From NCBI GenBank assembly GCA_964576535.1, contig CAZNWB010000001.1, positions 1-64,000 of the forward strand: a stretch of 64,000 bases of DNA. The letters run 5' to 3'. A model generated the notes under the pieces. That model was not told the DNA's origin, made no database searches, and was given only the letters and a program-made list of their open reading frames with translations. Positions 44,264 to 53,260 of this stretch are shown piece by piece (position 1 is the first letter of the stretch; each line of letters opens with the position of its first letter). Position numbers and translations under genes: made by a program. Source of the stretch: 2-02-FULL-66-22 sp964576535 (GTDB taxonomy: Bacteria > Methylomirabilota > Methylomirabilia > Methylomirabilales > 2-02-FULL-66-22).

Positions 44264-44419
44264 GGCTGCCCCCGATGTCCCCGCGCTGTCACCCCGTGGA
44301 TGCCTGGCGCACGAACGGCCCACCTGGGGTGCCGCCCGGCATGGATTTCGTGGCCAGAAGGCTATCGAAACCCCGCTCGACTGTCAAGAAAAAGGCCTGA
44401 GCGGGCAGGGGCCAGGAGG

Positions 44420-46054
44420 TCAGTCCGCCTTCTTGGCCTGCTCCCGGAGCACGTACTTCTGAATTTTCCCGGTGGCGGTCTTCGGCAGGGGCCCGAAGAC
44501 GATGCGCTTGGGCACCTTGAAGCGCGCCAGGTTCTCCCGGCACCACTGGATGAGGTCGTCCGATGTGGCGGGCCCGGCGTCCGGCTTGAGGGTCACGAAG
44601 GCGCACGGGGTCTCGCCCCACGTGTCGTCGGGCCGGGCCACGACCGCCGCCTCCATCACGGCCGGATGGCGGTACAGCATCTCCTCCACCTCGATGGAGG
44701 AGATGTTCTCGCCCCCCGAGATGATGACGTCTTTGGAGCGGTCCTTCACCTCCATGTAACCGTCGGGGTGCCGGACGGCCAGATCGCCCGTCCGGAACCA
44801 GCCCCCGCGGAAGGCCTCTTCCGTCGCCTTGCGGTTCTTGAGGTACCCCTTCATCACGGTGTTGCCTCGCAGCATGACCTCGCCCATGGTCCGGGCGTCC
44901 CCGGGCACGGGAGTCAGCGTCTGCGGATCCGCCACTATCATGTCTTCCAGGGTGGGGTACCGAACCCCTTGCCGGGCCATGCGGGCCGCCCGTTCCTGCT
45001 GTCCGAGTCCATCCCAGTCCGCCTGCCAGGCACACACCGTGGCCGGTCCATAGGATTCCGTCAGCCCGTACAGATGCGTGACGCGGAAACCCATGGACTC
45101 CATCGCCGTGATCACCGCCGACGGGGGAGCGGCCCCGCCCGTCGCCACCTCGACGGTGCGCTCGAGCCGTCGCCTCACCTCGGCCGGGGCGTGGATCAGC
45201 ATCGACAGGACGATCGGCGCGCCGCACATGTGGGTGACGCCATGCTGCTCGATGGCGGGAAAGATCAGCGTGGGATCCGCCCGCCGCAGGCACACGTGGG
45301 TCGCGCCCACGGCCGTGACCGCCCAGGTATAGGTCCACCCGTTGCAGTGGAACATGGGCAGCGTCCACAGATAGACGGCTCGCGGAGAAAGGCCGAAGGT
45401 CAGGGCGTTTCCCAGGGCGTTCAGGTAGGCGCCGCGGTGACTGCCGACGACCCCCTTGGGATTTCCCGTCGTGCCCGAGGTGTAGAGCAGATAGATGGCC
45501 TGCCACTCGTCCGCGGGTCGCGGCCAGTCGAATTCGGCATCGCCCTCCTGGAGAAAGGCCTCATAGTCCTTCTCGCCCAGGAGCGTCCGGCCCCTGTCAC
45601 CCGGGTAGAGCGGGTCGTCGATGTCGATGACCGGGATCTTCCGGGGAACCAGGGTCAAAGCCTCCCGGATTGTGTCGGAGAACTCCGTGTCGGTGAGGAG
45701 AAGCTTGGCCTCTGCGTGCTCCAGGATGAAGGCGATTGACTTGGCGTCCAACCGGTAGTTGAGCGCGTTGAGGACGGCCCCCGCCATGGGCACACCGTAA
45801 TGGGCCTCGAGCATCGCCGGGACGTTGGGGGCCATGATCGTCACCGTGTCGCCCACGCCGATCCCGCGCCGCGTGAGGGCCGAGGCCAGTCGCCGGCAGC
45901 GCGCGAAGAACTCGGCATAGGTGAACGTCCGCTCCCCGTGGATGACTGCGGGCTTGTTCGGGTAGACGGCGGCCGACCGCGCCAGGAAGGACACGGGGGT
46001 CAAGGGGGCGTAGTTGGCCGGTCCCCGGCCCAGATCCATCTCATAGGGATTCAT
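44420..46054 (-). CDS. Medium/long-chain acyl-CoA (AMP-forming) ligase
   Basis: A 544-residue ligase. The phosphate loop is IYLLYTSGTTGNPKGVVGSH, the adenylate motif LYGLTESYGP, the hinge VRHPDGYMEVKDRSKDVIISGGENISSIEVEEMLYRHP and the catalytic Lys near the end is in LPKTATGKIQKYVLREQ. The wording (SGGENISSIEVE) is typical of the FadD/medium-chain group. It follows the fused indolepyruvate oxidoreductase gene after a GGCAATC-type repeat, and may convert an aryl- or acyl-acid in the same pathway. It has no fused extra domain. Confidence 0.9.
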   Translation of the reverse strand: MNPYEMDLGRGPANYAPLTPVSFLARSAAVYPNKPAVIHGERTFTYAEFFARCRRLASALTRRGIGVGDTVTIMAPNVPAMLEAHYGVPMAGAVLNALNYRLDAKSIAFILEHAEAKLLLTDTEFSDTIREALTLVPRKIPVIDIDDPLYPGDRGRTLLGEKDYEAFLQEGDAEFDWPRPADEWQAIYLLYTSGTTGNPKGVVGSHRGAYLNALGNALTFGLSPRAVYLWTLPMFHCNGWTYTWAVTAVGATHVCLRRADPTLIFPAIEQHGVTHMCGAPIVLSMLIHAPAEVRRRLERTVEVATGGAAPPSAVITAMESMGFRVTHLYGLTESYGPATVCAWQADWDGLGQQERAARMARQGVRYPTLEDMIVADPQTLTPVPGDARTMGEVMLRGNTVMKGYLKNRKATEEAFRGGWFRTGDLAVRHPDGYMEVKDRSKDVIISGGENISSIEVEEMLYRHPAVMEAAVVARPDDTWGETPCAFVTLKPDAGPATSDDLIQWCRENLARFKVPKRIVFGPLPKTATGKIQKYVLREQAKKAD

Positions 46055-46095
46055 TGTAGGAAACCCTCACCACCAAGACACCATGGCGGCGGCTA

Positions 46096-46166
46096 GCAAT
46101 CAGGCAATCCGGCAATCAGGGGTTCCGAGTTTCCCGATTGCCAGGTTGCCCAGTTGCCAGATTGCC
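46096..46166. repeat. GGCAATC-type hairpin array
   Basis: GCAATCAGGCAATCCGGCAATC on the left faces GATTGCCAGGTTGCC and AGTTGCCAGATTGCC on the right, with a GGGGTTCC middle. It fills the gap just after the stop codon of the indolepyruvate oxidoreductase gene. Confidence 0.75.
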
Positions 46167-46175
46167 TCCCCGCTC

Positions 46176-49100
46176 TTACCCACCCAACCTCCGGACTTCC
46201 TCGCGGAACCGCTCCACGCTTCGCAGCTTGACCTCCTCGTACCCGCGGATCAGGTCGGGCAGGTTGGCCAGGGTGACCGCCCGCTCGTAGCTCTCGCGCG
46301 AGAGGCCGACCAGCGCCTTCTCGATGAGGGCCCGGTACTCGCCGATCAGCGCCCGCTCGAGGCGCCGCACCCGGGTGTGCCCAAAGACGTCGAGGGGAGT
46401 CCCCCGCAGTCCCCGCAAGGCCACCAGCATCCCGAAGACCCCCGTGATCCATCGGCCGAACCTGAGCTTCTTCTTCAGACCCAGGCCGCGCAGCAGGGGT
46501 GGGTGGAGGTGGTACTCCACCCGGACTCCGCCGGGGTAACGCCGGGTCAGCTCACGCGTTAATCCGTCCGCGAGGTGCAGGCGGGCAACCTCGTACTCGT
46601 CCTTGTATGCCATCAGCTTGAAGAGGTGGCAGGCGACCCCTACGGCCAGGCGGTCCTCGCCGGGCACCGCCGCCTGCTCCGCCTCCCGGACCTTCCTGAC
46701 GAAGTCCACATACTCGCGTGCATAGGCCACGTTCTGAAAGGCGATCAGCTCCGGCACCCAGATCTCGAGGCGGCGCTTGAGCTCGCCGCCCGCCCCCACG
46801 CTCTCCACCAGGGCACGGGCCTGGGCCGAAGGCGCCGGGGAGGCCTCGACGGCTCCCAGCCGAGGTCGCGTGAGGCTGCCCGCCCAGGCGGGGTCGATCA
46901 CGGCTAGACGGCCTGCACGGAACGCCTGGACGTTCACCTCCACCGACACCCCGTTGAATGCGATGGCGTCTTCAATTGCCTTGGCACTGACGGGGATGGC
47001 GCCGGCCTGGTACGCGGCCCCGAGGAGAAGCAGGTTGGCAACCATGTGGTCGTCGAAGAGGGTCTCGGCCATCTCGACGGCGTCGAGGTACACGTTCTCA
47101 TCCTTCCGGGTGTATCGGGTGACCGATGCCACGAGTTCCCTCGCATCAGGGAAGTGGATCTCGGTGGAGGCGATCATGGCCCCGGTCGGCACGCGGCTCG
47201 TGGACACGATGGCGATGGTCTTGTCGGGCCGGGCACAGCTCAGATTCTGCGGCGCGGTCCCCGCGAGCAGGTCGAAGACCAGGTAGCCATCCGCCTCGCC
47301 GGCCGCGGTCTTGTTGGAGACGTCCTCGGGCCGGTCCATGATCTTGAGGTGCGAGACGACGGGTCCACCCTTCTGGCTGAGGCCGGTCTGGTCGAGGCCG
47401 CGCACGACCCGGCCGTCCAGCAGCGCCGCCGTCCCGAGGATTTGGTTCACGGTCACGACGCCGGTCCCGCCGATTCCCATCATGACGAGCCCGCACTCCC
47501 GCGGGACCGCAAGGGAAGGCTCCGGCAGCTCGCGCTCGAGGCGAAACGCCTTGTCCTCCCTCCGCTCCCCGGCCGCACGGGGGGTCACAGTGACGAAGGC
47601 CGGGCAGTCGCCGTCCAGGCACGAATAGTCCTTGTTGCACGACCCCTGGTGGACCTGGGTCTTGCGCCCGAACTCCGTCTCCACCGGGTGGACGGACAGG
47701 CAGTTGCTCTTGACCCCGCAGTCCCCGCACCCCTCGCACACCGCCTCGTTGATGACGACCCGCATCGGCGGGTCCGGGAGGTTTCCGCGCTTCCGCAGCC
47801 GGCGCTTCTCCGCCGCGCATCGCTGGTCATGGATGAGGGCCGTGACGCCGGGCGTCTCCCGCAGCACGCGCTGGGCCTCCTCCAGCCGGTCGCGGTGCCA
47901 GACCTCGACTCCGGGCGCCCACCGGGCGCCCCGGGGATACTTCGCGGGCTCATCCGTGGTCACGATCACGCGCCCGACACCCTCGGCCTCGAGCAGATGC
48001 GTGAGTCCGGGGACCGTCATCCCGCCGGCCGGCTGCTGCCCGCCCGTCATCGCCACCGCCGAGTTGTACAGGACCTTGAACGTGATGTTCGCGCCGGCGG
48101 CCACGGCCTGTCGGATAGCCAGGGATCCGGAGTGGAAGAGGGTCCCGTCGCCGAGGTTCTGGAACATGTGGGGGATCTCGGTAAAGGGCGCCATGCCGAC
48201 CCACTGCGCCCCCTCGCCGCCCATCTGGGTGACGCCCACCGTCGTGGGCCGGGTTCCCAGGGCCAGCGTATGACACCCGATGCCGCCACCCGCGTAGGAC
48301 TCCTCCGGCACCACCGTGGAGCGGTTGTGCGGGCAGCCCGAGCAGAAATAGGGCTGCCGCTGAAGGCTGACCGGCGCCGGCCGGTCTCCCACCTCTTCCA
48401 GCAGCGCAACCCGTGCCCGGATGGTTTCCAACGGCACGCGTCGCGTGAGGCGCGAGGCCACCAGTCTCGCAATCCGGTCGGCATCCAGGTCACCCGTGGA
48501 CGGCACGAGGGGCTGGCCCAACTCGTCCTGTTTGCCGACGAGGCGCGGCCGCTCCCCCTGGTTATAGAGGATCTGGCCGATGAAGAGCTCGAGGAAGGCC
48601 CGCTTCTCCTCGATGACCAAGACCTCCTCCAGGCCCTTCGCGAACTCCCGGATGATCTCCGGCTCCATCGGATAGAGCATCCCCACCTTGAGGAGGCGGA
48701 TACCAGCGCGCCGTAACGCATCGTCGTCGAGCCCCAGGTGGCGGAGCGCCTCCCGCAGGTCGTGATAGGTCTTCCCCGCCGCCGCGATGCCCAGCCAGGC
48801 CCCAGGCGTCGGCACGGAGATGCGGTTCAGCCGGTTCACGGCCGCGAAGGCCTTGGCCGCCTCCAATCGCCCGGTGTGCAGTTCCCGCTCCAGCTCCAGG
48901 CTCCAGGGCGGGAGGAGCATCGGGCTCTGCGTCGGCCGCCATGGGCGCCCTCCCCAGGTGAAGCCCGGGTTCACAACCGGGATGCGGTCTGGCGTCACGT
49001 CGGCCGTGCCGATCTCGTCCGCCACGTTCGTCACGACCTTGAATCCCACCCAGAGGCCGGAGTAGCGCGACAGCTCAAAGCCAAGCCGCCCGAGGTCCAG

Positions 49101-49640
49101 GATTTCCTGAACGCTTCCGGGAAAGAGCACCGGGAAGAAGGCGTCGTAGAACGCGACCGTCGAGTCGCTGGGCAGCGTCGAGGACTTGCACGCGGGGTCG
49201 TCGCCCCCCAGGGCCAGCACCCCGCCGTGGCGGCCGGCCCCCGCATAGTTGGCATGCTTGAAGGCATCACCCGTCCGGTCCACCCCGGGGCCCTTGCCGT
49301 ACCACATCCCCAGGACGCCGTCGTATTTGCTCCGGGGCAGCAGATTCACCAGCTGGCTGCCGAAGACCGCCGTCGCCCCCTGCTCTTCGTTCACGGTGGG
49401 GAGAGAGACGATGTGGTGCGCGCGGAGGAGATCGCGATTGCGCTCCAGCGTGATGTCGAGCCCGCCAAGGGGGGAGCCGCGGTACCCCGCGATGAGCGTC
49501 GCAGTGTGCAGGCCCCTGCGCCGATCGGCCCGGTGCTGGTCCAGCGGCAGGCGGACCAGCGCCTGGATCCCGGAGAGGAAGATGCGCCCTTCCTCCCGGT
49601 GGTATTTCTCATCCAAGGTGAAGTCCCGGTTCCTCGCCAT
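46176..49640 (-). CDS. Fused indolepyruvate:ferredoxin oxidoreductase
   Basis: An 1154-residue fusion starting at the ATG 49640 (MARNRDFTLDEKYHREEGRIFLSG); the longer upstream frame is a shadow of the SDR gene. Domain order: N-terminal IorA pyrimidine/transketolase-like part (TLIAGYRGSPLGGLD, LPTVNEEQGATAVFGSQLVN), TPP domain (PYFCSGCPHNRST, then GDGTLFHSGSLAIRQAVAAGAN ... NSAVAMTGGQQP), an Fe-S segment (CEGCGDCGVKSNC ... CNKDYSCLDGDCPAF) and a C-terminal IorB/gamma domain (GIGGTGVVTVNQILGTAA). This is the single-chain form of IOR found in proteobacteria. It oxidises arylpyruvates to aryl-acetyl-CoA with reduction of ferredoxin. The CoA ligase downstream fits the same pathway. Confidence 0.9.
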   Translation of the reverse strand: MARNRDFTLDEKYHREEGRIFLSGIQALVRLPLDQHRADRRRGLHTATLIAGYRGSPLGGLDITLERNRDLLRAHHIVSLPTVNEEQGATAVFGSQLVNLLPRSKYDGVLGMWYGKGPGVDRTGDAFKHANYAGAGRHGGVLALGGDDPACKSSTLPSDSTVAFYDAFFPVLFPGSVQEILDLGRLGFELSRYSGLWVGFKVVTNVADEIGTADVTPDRIPVVNPGFTWGGRPWRPTQSPMLLPPWSLELERELHTGRLEAAKAFAAVNRLNRISVPTPGAWLGIAAAGKTYHDLREALRHLGLDDDALRRAGIRLLKVGMLYPMEPEIIREFAKGLEEVLVIEEKRAFLELFIGQILYNQGERPRLVGKQDELGQPLVPSTGDLDADRIARLVASRLTRRVPLETIRARVALLEEVGDRPAPVSLQRQPYFCSGCPHNRSTVVPEESYAGGGIGCHTLALGTRPTTVGVTQMGGEGAQWVGMAPFTEIPHMFQNLGDGTLFHSGSLAIRQAVAAGANITFKVLYNSAVAMTGGQQPAGGMTVPGLTHLLEAEGVGRVIVTTDEPAKYPRGARWAPGVEVWHRDRLEEAQRVLRETPGVTALIHDQRCAAEKRRLRKRGNLPDPPMRVVINEAVCEGCGDCGVKSNCLSVHPVETEFGRKTQVHQGSCNKDYSCLDGDCPAFVTVTPRAAGERREDKAFRLERELPEPSLAVPRECGLVMMGIGGTGVVTVNQILGTAALLDGRVVRGLDQTGLSQKGGPVVSHLKIMDRPEDVSNKTAAGEADGYLVFDLLAGTAPQNLSCARPDKTIAIVSTSRVPTGAMIASTEIHFPDARELVASVTRYTRKDENVYLDAVEMAETLFDDHMVANLLLLGAAYQAGAIPVSAKAIEDAIAFNGVSVEVNVQAFRAGRLAVIDPAWAGSLTRPRLGAVEASPAPSAQARALVESVGAGGELKRRLEIWVPELIAFQNVAYAREYVDFVRKVREAEQAAVPGEDRLAVGVACHLFKLMAYKDEYEVARLHLADGLTRELTRRYPGGVRVEYHLHPPLLRGLGLKKKLRFGRWITGVFGMLVALRGLRGTPLDVFGHTRVRRLERALIGEYRALIEKALVGLSRESYERAVTLANLPDLIRGYEEVKLRSVERFREEVRRLGG

Positions 49641-49678
49641 TCGCCCATCCGCATCGGCCCCGAGAGCCGCGGAGCATC

Positions 49679-50446
49679 TCAGAGCGTGCTCAGGAGGTGG
49701 CCTCCATCCACGGGAATGATGGCACCGGTCATGTATCGCGACGCATCCGACGCCAGGAGCAGGAGCGCACCGTCGAGGTCGCCCGGTTCTCCCAGGCGAC
49801 GCTGGGGGATGCGCCGGACCATCGCCTGTCCGGCCTCGCCTTCGAAGAAGTCCCGGTTGAGATCGGTCCGGATGTAGCCAGGCGCGATCGCGTTGACCCG
49901 GATGTTGTGCCGGGCCAGCTCCAGGGCCATGACCTTGGTGAGGTGGATCAGTCCGGCCTTCGAGGCGCAGTACTCGGGAACCCCTCCGACAGCCCGGAGG
50001 CCCAGGATGGAGGCGATGTTGATGATGCACCCACCCTGACCGTGGGCCACCATCCGCCGGGCGACCTCCTGGGCAACCAGCCAGGCCCCCTTCAGGTTGG
50101 TGTCCATCACCCGGTCCCAATCGTTCTCATCGTGCTCGAAGAGGGGCTTGCTGACGACGACACCCGCGCTGTTGACCAGCGTCGTGATCCCACCCAGTTC
50201 GGCCTCGGCCCTGGCCACCGCCTCGCGGACGCTCGAGGCATCCGTGACATCCAGAGCGACGACAATGGCGCGGCCGCCGAGACGGCCGATCTCCGCCGCC
50301 GCCTCGGCCAGCTTGTCGGCTGACCGCGCCGCCAGCGCCACCACGGCCCCCGCCCGGGCCAGGGTCAGGGCAAAGTGCCGCCCCAGCCCGCTGGACGCCC
50401 CGGTCACGAGAATCTTTTTCCCTTCAAGCCTGAGCAGATCGGCCAC
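49679..50446 (-). CDS. Short-chain dehydrogenase/reductase
   Basis: A 255-residue SDR starting at a GTG (50446). The cofactor motif is ILVTGASSGLGRHFAL (TGxxxGxG), NSAGVVVSKP (NNAG-equivalent), and the catalytic set is Ser in INIASILGLRAV, Tyr-Lys in YCASKAG. APGYIRTDLNR and GAIIPVDGGHL complete the classical SDR fold. The pattern resembles FabG/3-oxoacyl and glucose-1-dehydrogenase branches. It lies 38 bp upstream of the fused IOR gene, so the two are likely cotranscribed. The substrate, perhaps a ketone in the same pathway, is unknown. Confidence 0.9.
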   Translation of the reverse strand: MADLLRLEGKKILVTGASSGLGRHFALTLARAGAVVALAARSADKLAEAAAEIGRLGGRAIVVALDVTDASSVREAVARAEAELGGITTLVNSAGVVVSKPLFEHDENDWDRVMDTNLKGAWLVAQEVARRMVAHGQGGCIINIASILGLRAVGGVPEYCASKAGLIHLTKVMALELARHNIRVNAIAPGYIRTDLNRDFFEGEAGQAMVRRIPQRRLGEPGDLDGALLLLASDASRYMTGAIIPVDGGHLLSTL

Positions 50447-50479
50447 CGGAAATTCTCACCACAAAGCCTCTAAGGTCCA

Positions 50480-50570
50480 GATTGGCAATCAGGCAACCCC
50501 GCCGGTGGCGGGGCCACTCGGCAACCAGGGGTTCCAAGTTGCCCAATTGCCGAATTGCCAAGTCGCCAGG
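50480..50570. repeat. GGCAATC-type hairpin array with CCCCGCCGGTGGCGGGG insert
   Basis: ATTGGCAATCAGGCAA on the left faces GTTGCCCAATTGCCGAATTGC on the right. A CCCCGCCGGTGGCGGGG hairpin is inserted at 50497-50513, and a second CCCGCCGATGGCGGG lies at 50589-50603. Confidence 0.75.
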
Positions 50571-50631
50571 ATTCCTTGGTGCCCTTGTCCCGCCGATGGC
50601 GGGATTGGTCGTTCGTTCGCACCATCTGCGC

Positions 50632-52077
50632 TCACTCCTGGATCCCGGCCACCCACTTGGCGTACTCGTAGGCGGCCCGGGAGTCGTAAGAGCGGAAGAT
50701 CGCCAGCTTCTCCGCCTCGATGGACCCCTCGGCGTGCACCGCCAGGACCTCCTGATAGCCGCCGAAGTCCGAGGCAGTCAGATCGCGCACCATCTTGAAG
50801 GCCTGCAGGCGCTTGTCCCCGGAGACCCCCTTCTTGCCGGCCAGGTATTTCTTGACATACGGCCCAATCTCGGGACTCTGCAGGTCCCGGCCGGACGGCC
50901 CGGTGACCACCAGGCCGCCGCTGATGTCCTGGACCCATTGCACCGCCTGATGGTACTGGCTGGCGAAGTGATGCTTGGCGATGTTGACCAACATCTGGTT
51001 CGGGACCGCGATGCCCGGCTCCATCATGCGGCACGTGAGCGCCGCGTGGTGTGTGAGGACCCGGAGGGTCTCGGCGTAGCTGATCAGGTGGATCATCTTG
51101 TCCCGGACGTGGGAGACTTTCTCCAGGCCGTTGTACTCCGCCATCAACCGGGCGCACCCCACCAGCAGGTCCACCAAAGGCAGCTTGTAGGAAATCGCCG
51201 TGAAGCGGTGGAACTCGACAAACGTCAGGGCCAGGGGTCCCGCATACTGCCACTCCCCCTTCAGGAAGACCCGGTCCCACGGGACCAGCACGTCATCGAA
51301 GACGGTCAGGGTCTCCATCATGCGGTGCTGGCCGCTGATGGGGTGATCGAAGCGGTCCATCCGGGCAGCGCCGTACGGGGCGGCGATGAGCTTCAGCCCT
51401 TTGGCATCGGCCGGAACGGCGAAGCTCACCGCATAGTCTCGGTCCTTCTCCCCGAGGGCGCGCGTCGGCAGGACGATGATCTCGTTGGCGTTGGTGGAGA
51501 CAGAGGTGTGGACCTTGGCGCCCCGGATGCGGATCCCCTCCGAGGTCTCCCCCACGATATGGACGTAGAGATCGGGGTCCGCCTGCTCCGAGGGTGCCAG
51601 GCTCCGGTCGCCCTTCACGTCGGTCTGGGCCACGGCTACCGCCAGGTCGTTGTCCCGGCAGGTGGCATGATACCGGCGCACCCGCTCGAGGTATCTCGTC
51701 CCGAGCTTGTCGTCCATCTGCTTGGCCAGAATGTGCAGGGCAAAGAGCGCGTCGGTGCCGATCTCTTTGATCAGCACCACCAGGGTCCGTCCCAGTCGGG
51801 TGGCCTGTTCGATGAGTGCGCTCCGTTTCATCAGGTCGTCGCTGGTCCGGGGGAGCTGGTAGTACCGGCTGATGAGTTGCCCGGTCGCCTCGTCCTTAAC
51901 GGTCGCCAGGTCTTTCCACTTCGGCTCCTCGGCCATGCGGTAGTCAATGCTGGCGTGCTCGATCGCGACCTGGATGACCGGGTGCTCCGTGACGTCGGAC
52001 ACCCGCTCGCCCTTGTAATAGACGGCCCGGCCGTCTCGCAGCGAGGCGACGTACTGTTCAGGAGTTCTCAGCGCCAT
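50632..52077 (-). CDS. HpaB-family (4-hydroxyphenylacetate 3-monooxygenase-like) flavoprotein
   Basis: A 481-residue protein from the ATG 52077 with GGAGGGGG upstream (MALRTPEQYVASLRDGR). It matches HpaB/4-hydroxybutyryl-CoA dehydratase-type proteins: TDVKGDRSLAPSEQADPDLYVHIVGETSEGIRIRGAKVHTS, FDDVLVPWDRVFL and CRMMEPGIAVPNQ. Of the four cluster ligands known in 4-hydroxybutyryl-CoA dehydratase (three Cys and one His), only the His is seen (EFHRFT); the first two Cys positions read LVVLIKEIG and the third reads SYK. It should therefore be a cluster-free flavin enzyme, a monooxygenase of HpaB type. No HpaC-like reductase gene is adjacent. Confidence 0.8.
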   Translation of the reverse strand: MALRTPEQYVASLRDGRAVYYKGERVSDVTEHPVIQVAIEHASIDYRMAEEPKWKDLATVKDEATGQLISRYYQLPRTSDDLMKRSALIEQATRLGRTLVVLIKEIGTDALFALHILAKQMDDKLGTRYLERVRRYHATCRDNDLAVAVAQTDVKGDRSLAPSEQADPDLYVHIVGETSEGIRIRGAKVHTSVSTNANEIIVLPTRALGEKDRDYAVSFAVPADAKGLKLIAAPYGAARMDRFDHPISGQHRMMETLTVFDDVLVPWDRVFLKGEWQYAGPLALTFVEFHRFTAISYKLPLVDLLVGCARLMAEYNGLEKVSHVRDKMIHLISYAETLRVLTHHAALTCRMMEPGIAVPNQMLVNIAKHHFASQYHQAVQWVQDISGGLVVTGPSGRDLQSPEIGPYVKKYLAGKKGVSGDKRLQAFKMVRDLTASDFGGYQEVLAVHAEGSIEAEKLAIFRSYDSRAAYEYAKWVAGIQE

Positions 52078-52110
52078 GGCATTCCCCCTCCTTCCGTGTT
52101 GCACTGCCAT

Positions 52111-52310
52111 GGCCATTCCGCATTCCGCAATCGGGTACCCACTGGGTGTTTCGCATTCATGTCCGCCCCCTTCCATCCCCTACCGCCATTCCCATTCCGC
52201 ACTCGGGGACCCCTTGGGTGTTCCGCATTCGTCCTCTCGGCTCTCGGCTCTCAGTCCTCTTCATTCCACATTCCACATTCGGGTACCCCCTGGGTGTTCC
52301 GCATTTCTGT
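52111..52310. repeat. Composite ATTCCGC/GGGTACCC repeat array
   Basis: Three CGGG(T/G)ACCCC(C/T)TGGGTGTTC cores, each bracketed by ATTCCGCA and TTCCGCATT, are mixed with CTCGGCTCTCGGCTCTCAG units. It fills the 238-base gap between the pentapeptide and HpaB-family genes. Confidence 0.75.
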
Positions 52311-52315
52311 CCACC

Positions 52316-52873
52316 TTACCTGGCCGTCGAATGCCCCCGACCTAGTGGTCGCAAGTAGTCGGGAAGTCGGGTCTTCTCGTCGATGACCGCCGACTCGATC
52401 TGCTGAGGCCTGAGACCTATTGCCCCCGAAAGATCGACCCCCTGAAGCTGGGCACCCTGCAGATTGGCCTGCCAGAAAAACGTCTCGCGGAGATCCGCTC
52501 CTTCGAAGTTCGCCTCCTGGAGATTGGCTCCCTGCAGGCTGGCTCCCTGGAGCTGGGCTTTCTCGAGGTTGGCGCCCTGCAGGTCCGCGCCCTGAAGATG
52601 GGCCCCCTGGAGGTTGGCCCCCTGAAGCTGGGCCTCCTGAAGGTTCGCGCCCTTCAGGTCTGCCCCTTGCAGATCCGCTCCCCGCAGGTCGGCCCCCGCA
52701 AGTATCGCACGTTTGCTCAACGGCGCTGATGCAGCCTCAAGGTTTCGACCGTCAGACAGAGCCCACCCAAGTATAGCCAGGACCGCACAGATTGCCGCTA
52801 GCCGGGCGAAAGACCCGGTGCGCCACGGGAATCTCTGGATGGGCAACCAAAACTGCGGGTGCTGTCGGGCCAT
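52316..52873 (-). CDS. Membrane-anchored pentapeptide-repeat protein
   Basis: A 185-residue protein from the ATG 52873 with GGAGGGGGG upstream. A single membrane segment (FARLAAICAVLAILGWAL) is near residues 22-40. Then come about 20 pentapeptide repeats of A(D/N)LXX type: ADLRG, ADLQG, ADLKG, ANLQE, AQLQG, ANLQG, AHLQG and onward to about residue 150, predicting a right-handed quadrilateral beta-helix. The C-terminus is a short variable tail. A signal anchor would place the helix outside the cytoplasm. The function is unknown; some such proteins bind DNA gyrase, but membrane anchoring argues otherwise. Confidence 0.85.
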   Translation of the reverse strand: MARQHPQFWLPIQRFPWRTGSFARLAAICAVLAILGWALSDGRNLEAASAPLSKRAILAGADLRGADLQGADLKGANLQEAQLQGANLQGAHLQGADLQGANLEKAQLQGASLQGANLQEANFEGADLRETFFWQANLQGAQLQGVDLSGAIGLRPQQIESAVIDEKTRLPDYLRPLGRGHSTAR

Positions 52874-53123
52874 GGACCCCCCTCCCCGGAGGCACCATAC
52901 ATACCCCGGCAGTCCCACTTTCAGCAATACCCTTTACACAGAGACACCGGGAAGGGGTGGGGAGCGGTCAGGCGGCAAGCGGAACGACCACTATGGGAGG
53001 GGATCTTGCCAAAGAGATAAACTACCGCTATCGTCCCCCCTATGCCCTGCGGTCTCCGCCGGGCCGCCTCAGTGGTCCTGGACTCCGGGAGAATCCGCGG
53101 GATCGAGGAATGCTTTCTTCCCT

Positions 53124-53219
53124 GTGCGCGGCCTCTCCTCACAGGCCCTCCACGCCGCTGCCCAGCGGGGCCAGATGGCCGCGCCCCGGTGGAGGGCGGT
53201 GTGGAAGAAGTTGATGTAA
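53124..53219 (+). pseudogene. Remnant of RAYT transposase C-terminus
   Basis: About 31 codons ending in TAA read VRGLSSQALHAAAQRGQ then MAAPRWRAVWKKLM. This resembles the C-terminal helix-turn-helix tail of the MPRQARLDA-type RAYT family (LAxRLGISxxAVSxAxQRG). No start or catalytic part remains. A second remnant of the same family lies at 54.1-54.4 kb. Confidence 0.45.
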
Positions 53220-53225
53220 TTGACA

Positions 53226-53259
53226 ACGTCCCCAATCCCCAACGTCCCCAATCCCTACG
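53226..53259. repeat. ACGTCCCCAATCCCC direct repeat
   Basis: AACGTCCCCAATCCCC occurs twice in tandem, followed by CCAATCCC. It lies just upstream of the small ORF start. Confidence 0.6.
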
Positions 53260-53260
53260 G

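Larger units (their letters stand above)
52874..53260. other. Gene-poor stretch with a transposase remnant
   Basis: Divergent space between the pentapeptide gene and a small ORF. It holds a transposase C-terminal remnant (53124-53219) and a CGTCCCCAATCCCC-type repeat (53226-53259). Nothing else is recognisable. Confidence 0.55.

Noticed and set aside
46176..50120. 1314-residue open frame as one gene
   Set aside because: The first 160 codons are an anti-frame shadow of the SDR gene; the conserved oxidoreductase begins at the Met at 49640.
50632..52077. 4-hydroxybutyryl-CoA dehydratase
   Set aside because: Three of the four cluster ligands are missing, so the HpaB-type reading is safer.
50482..52386. 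634-residue plus-strand open frame
   Set aside because: Antisense to the HpaB-family gene and the repeat gaps; no domain.
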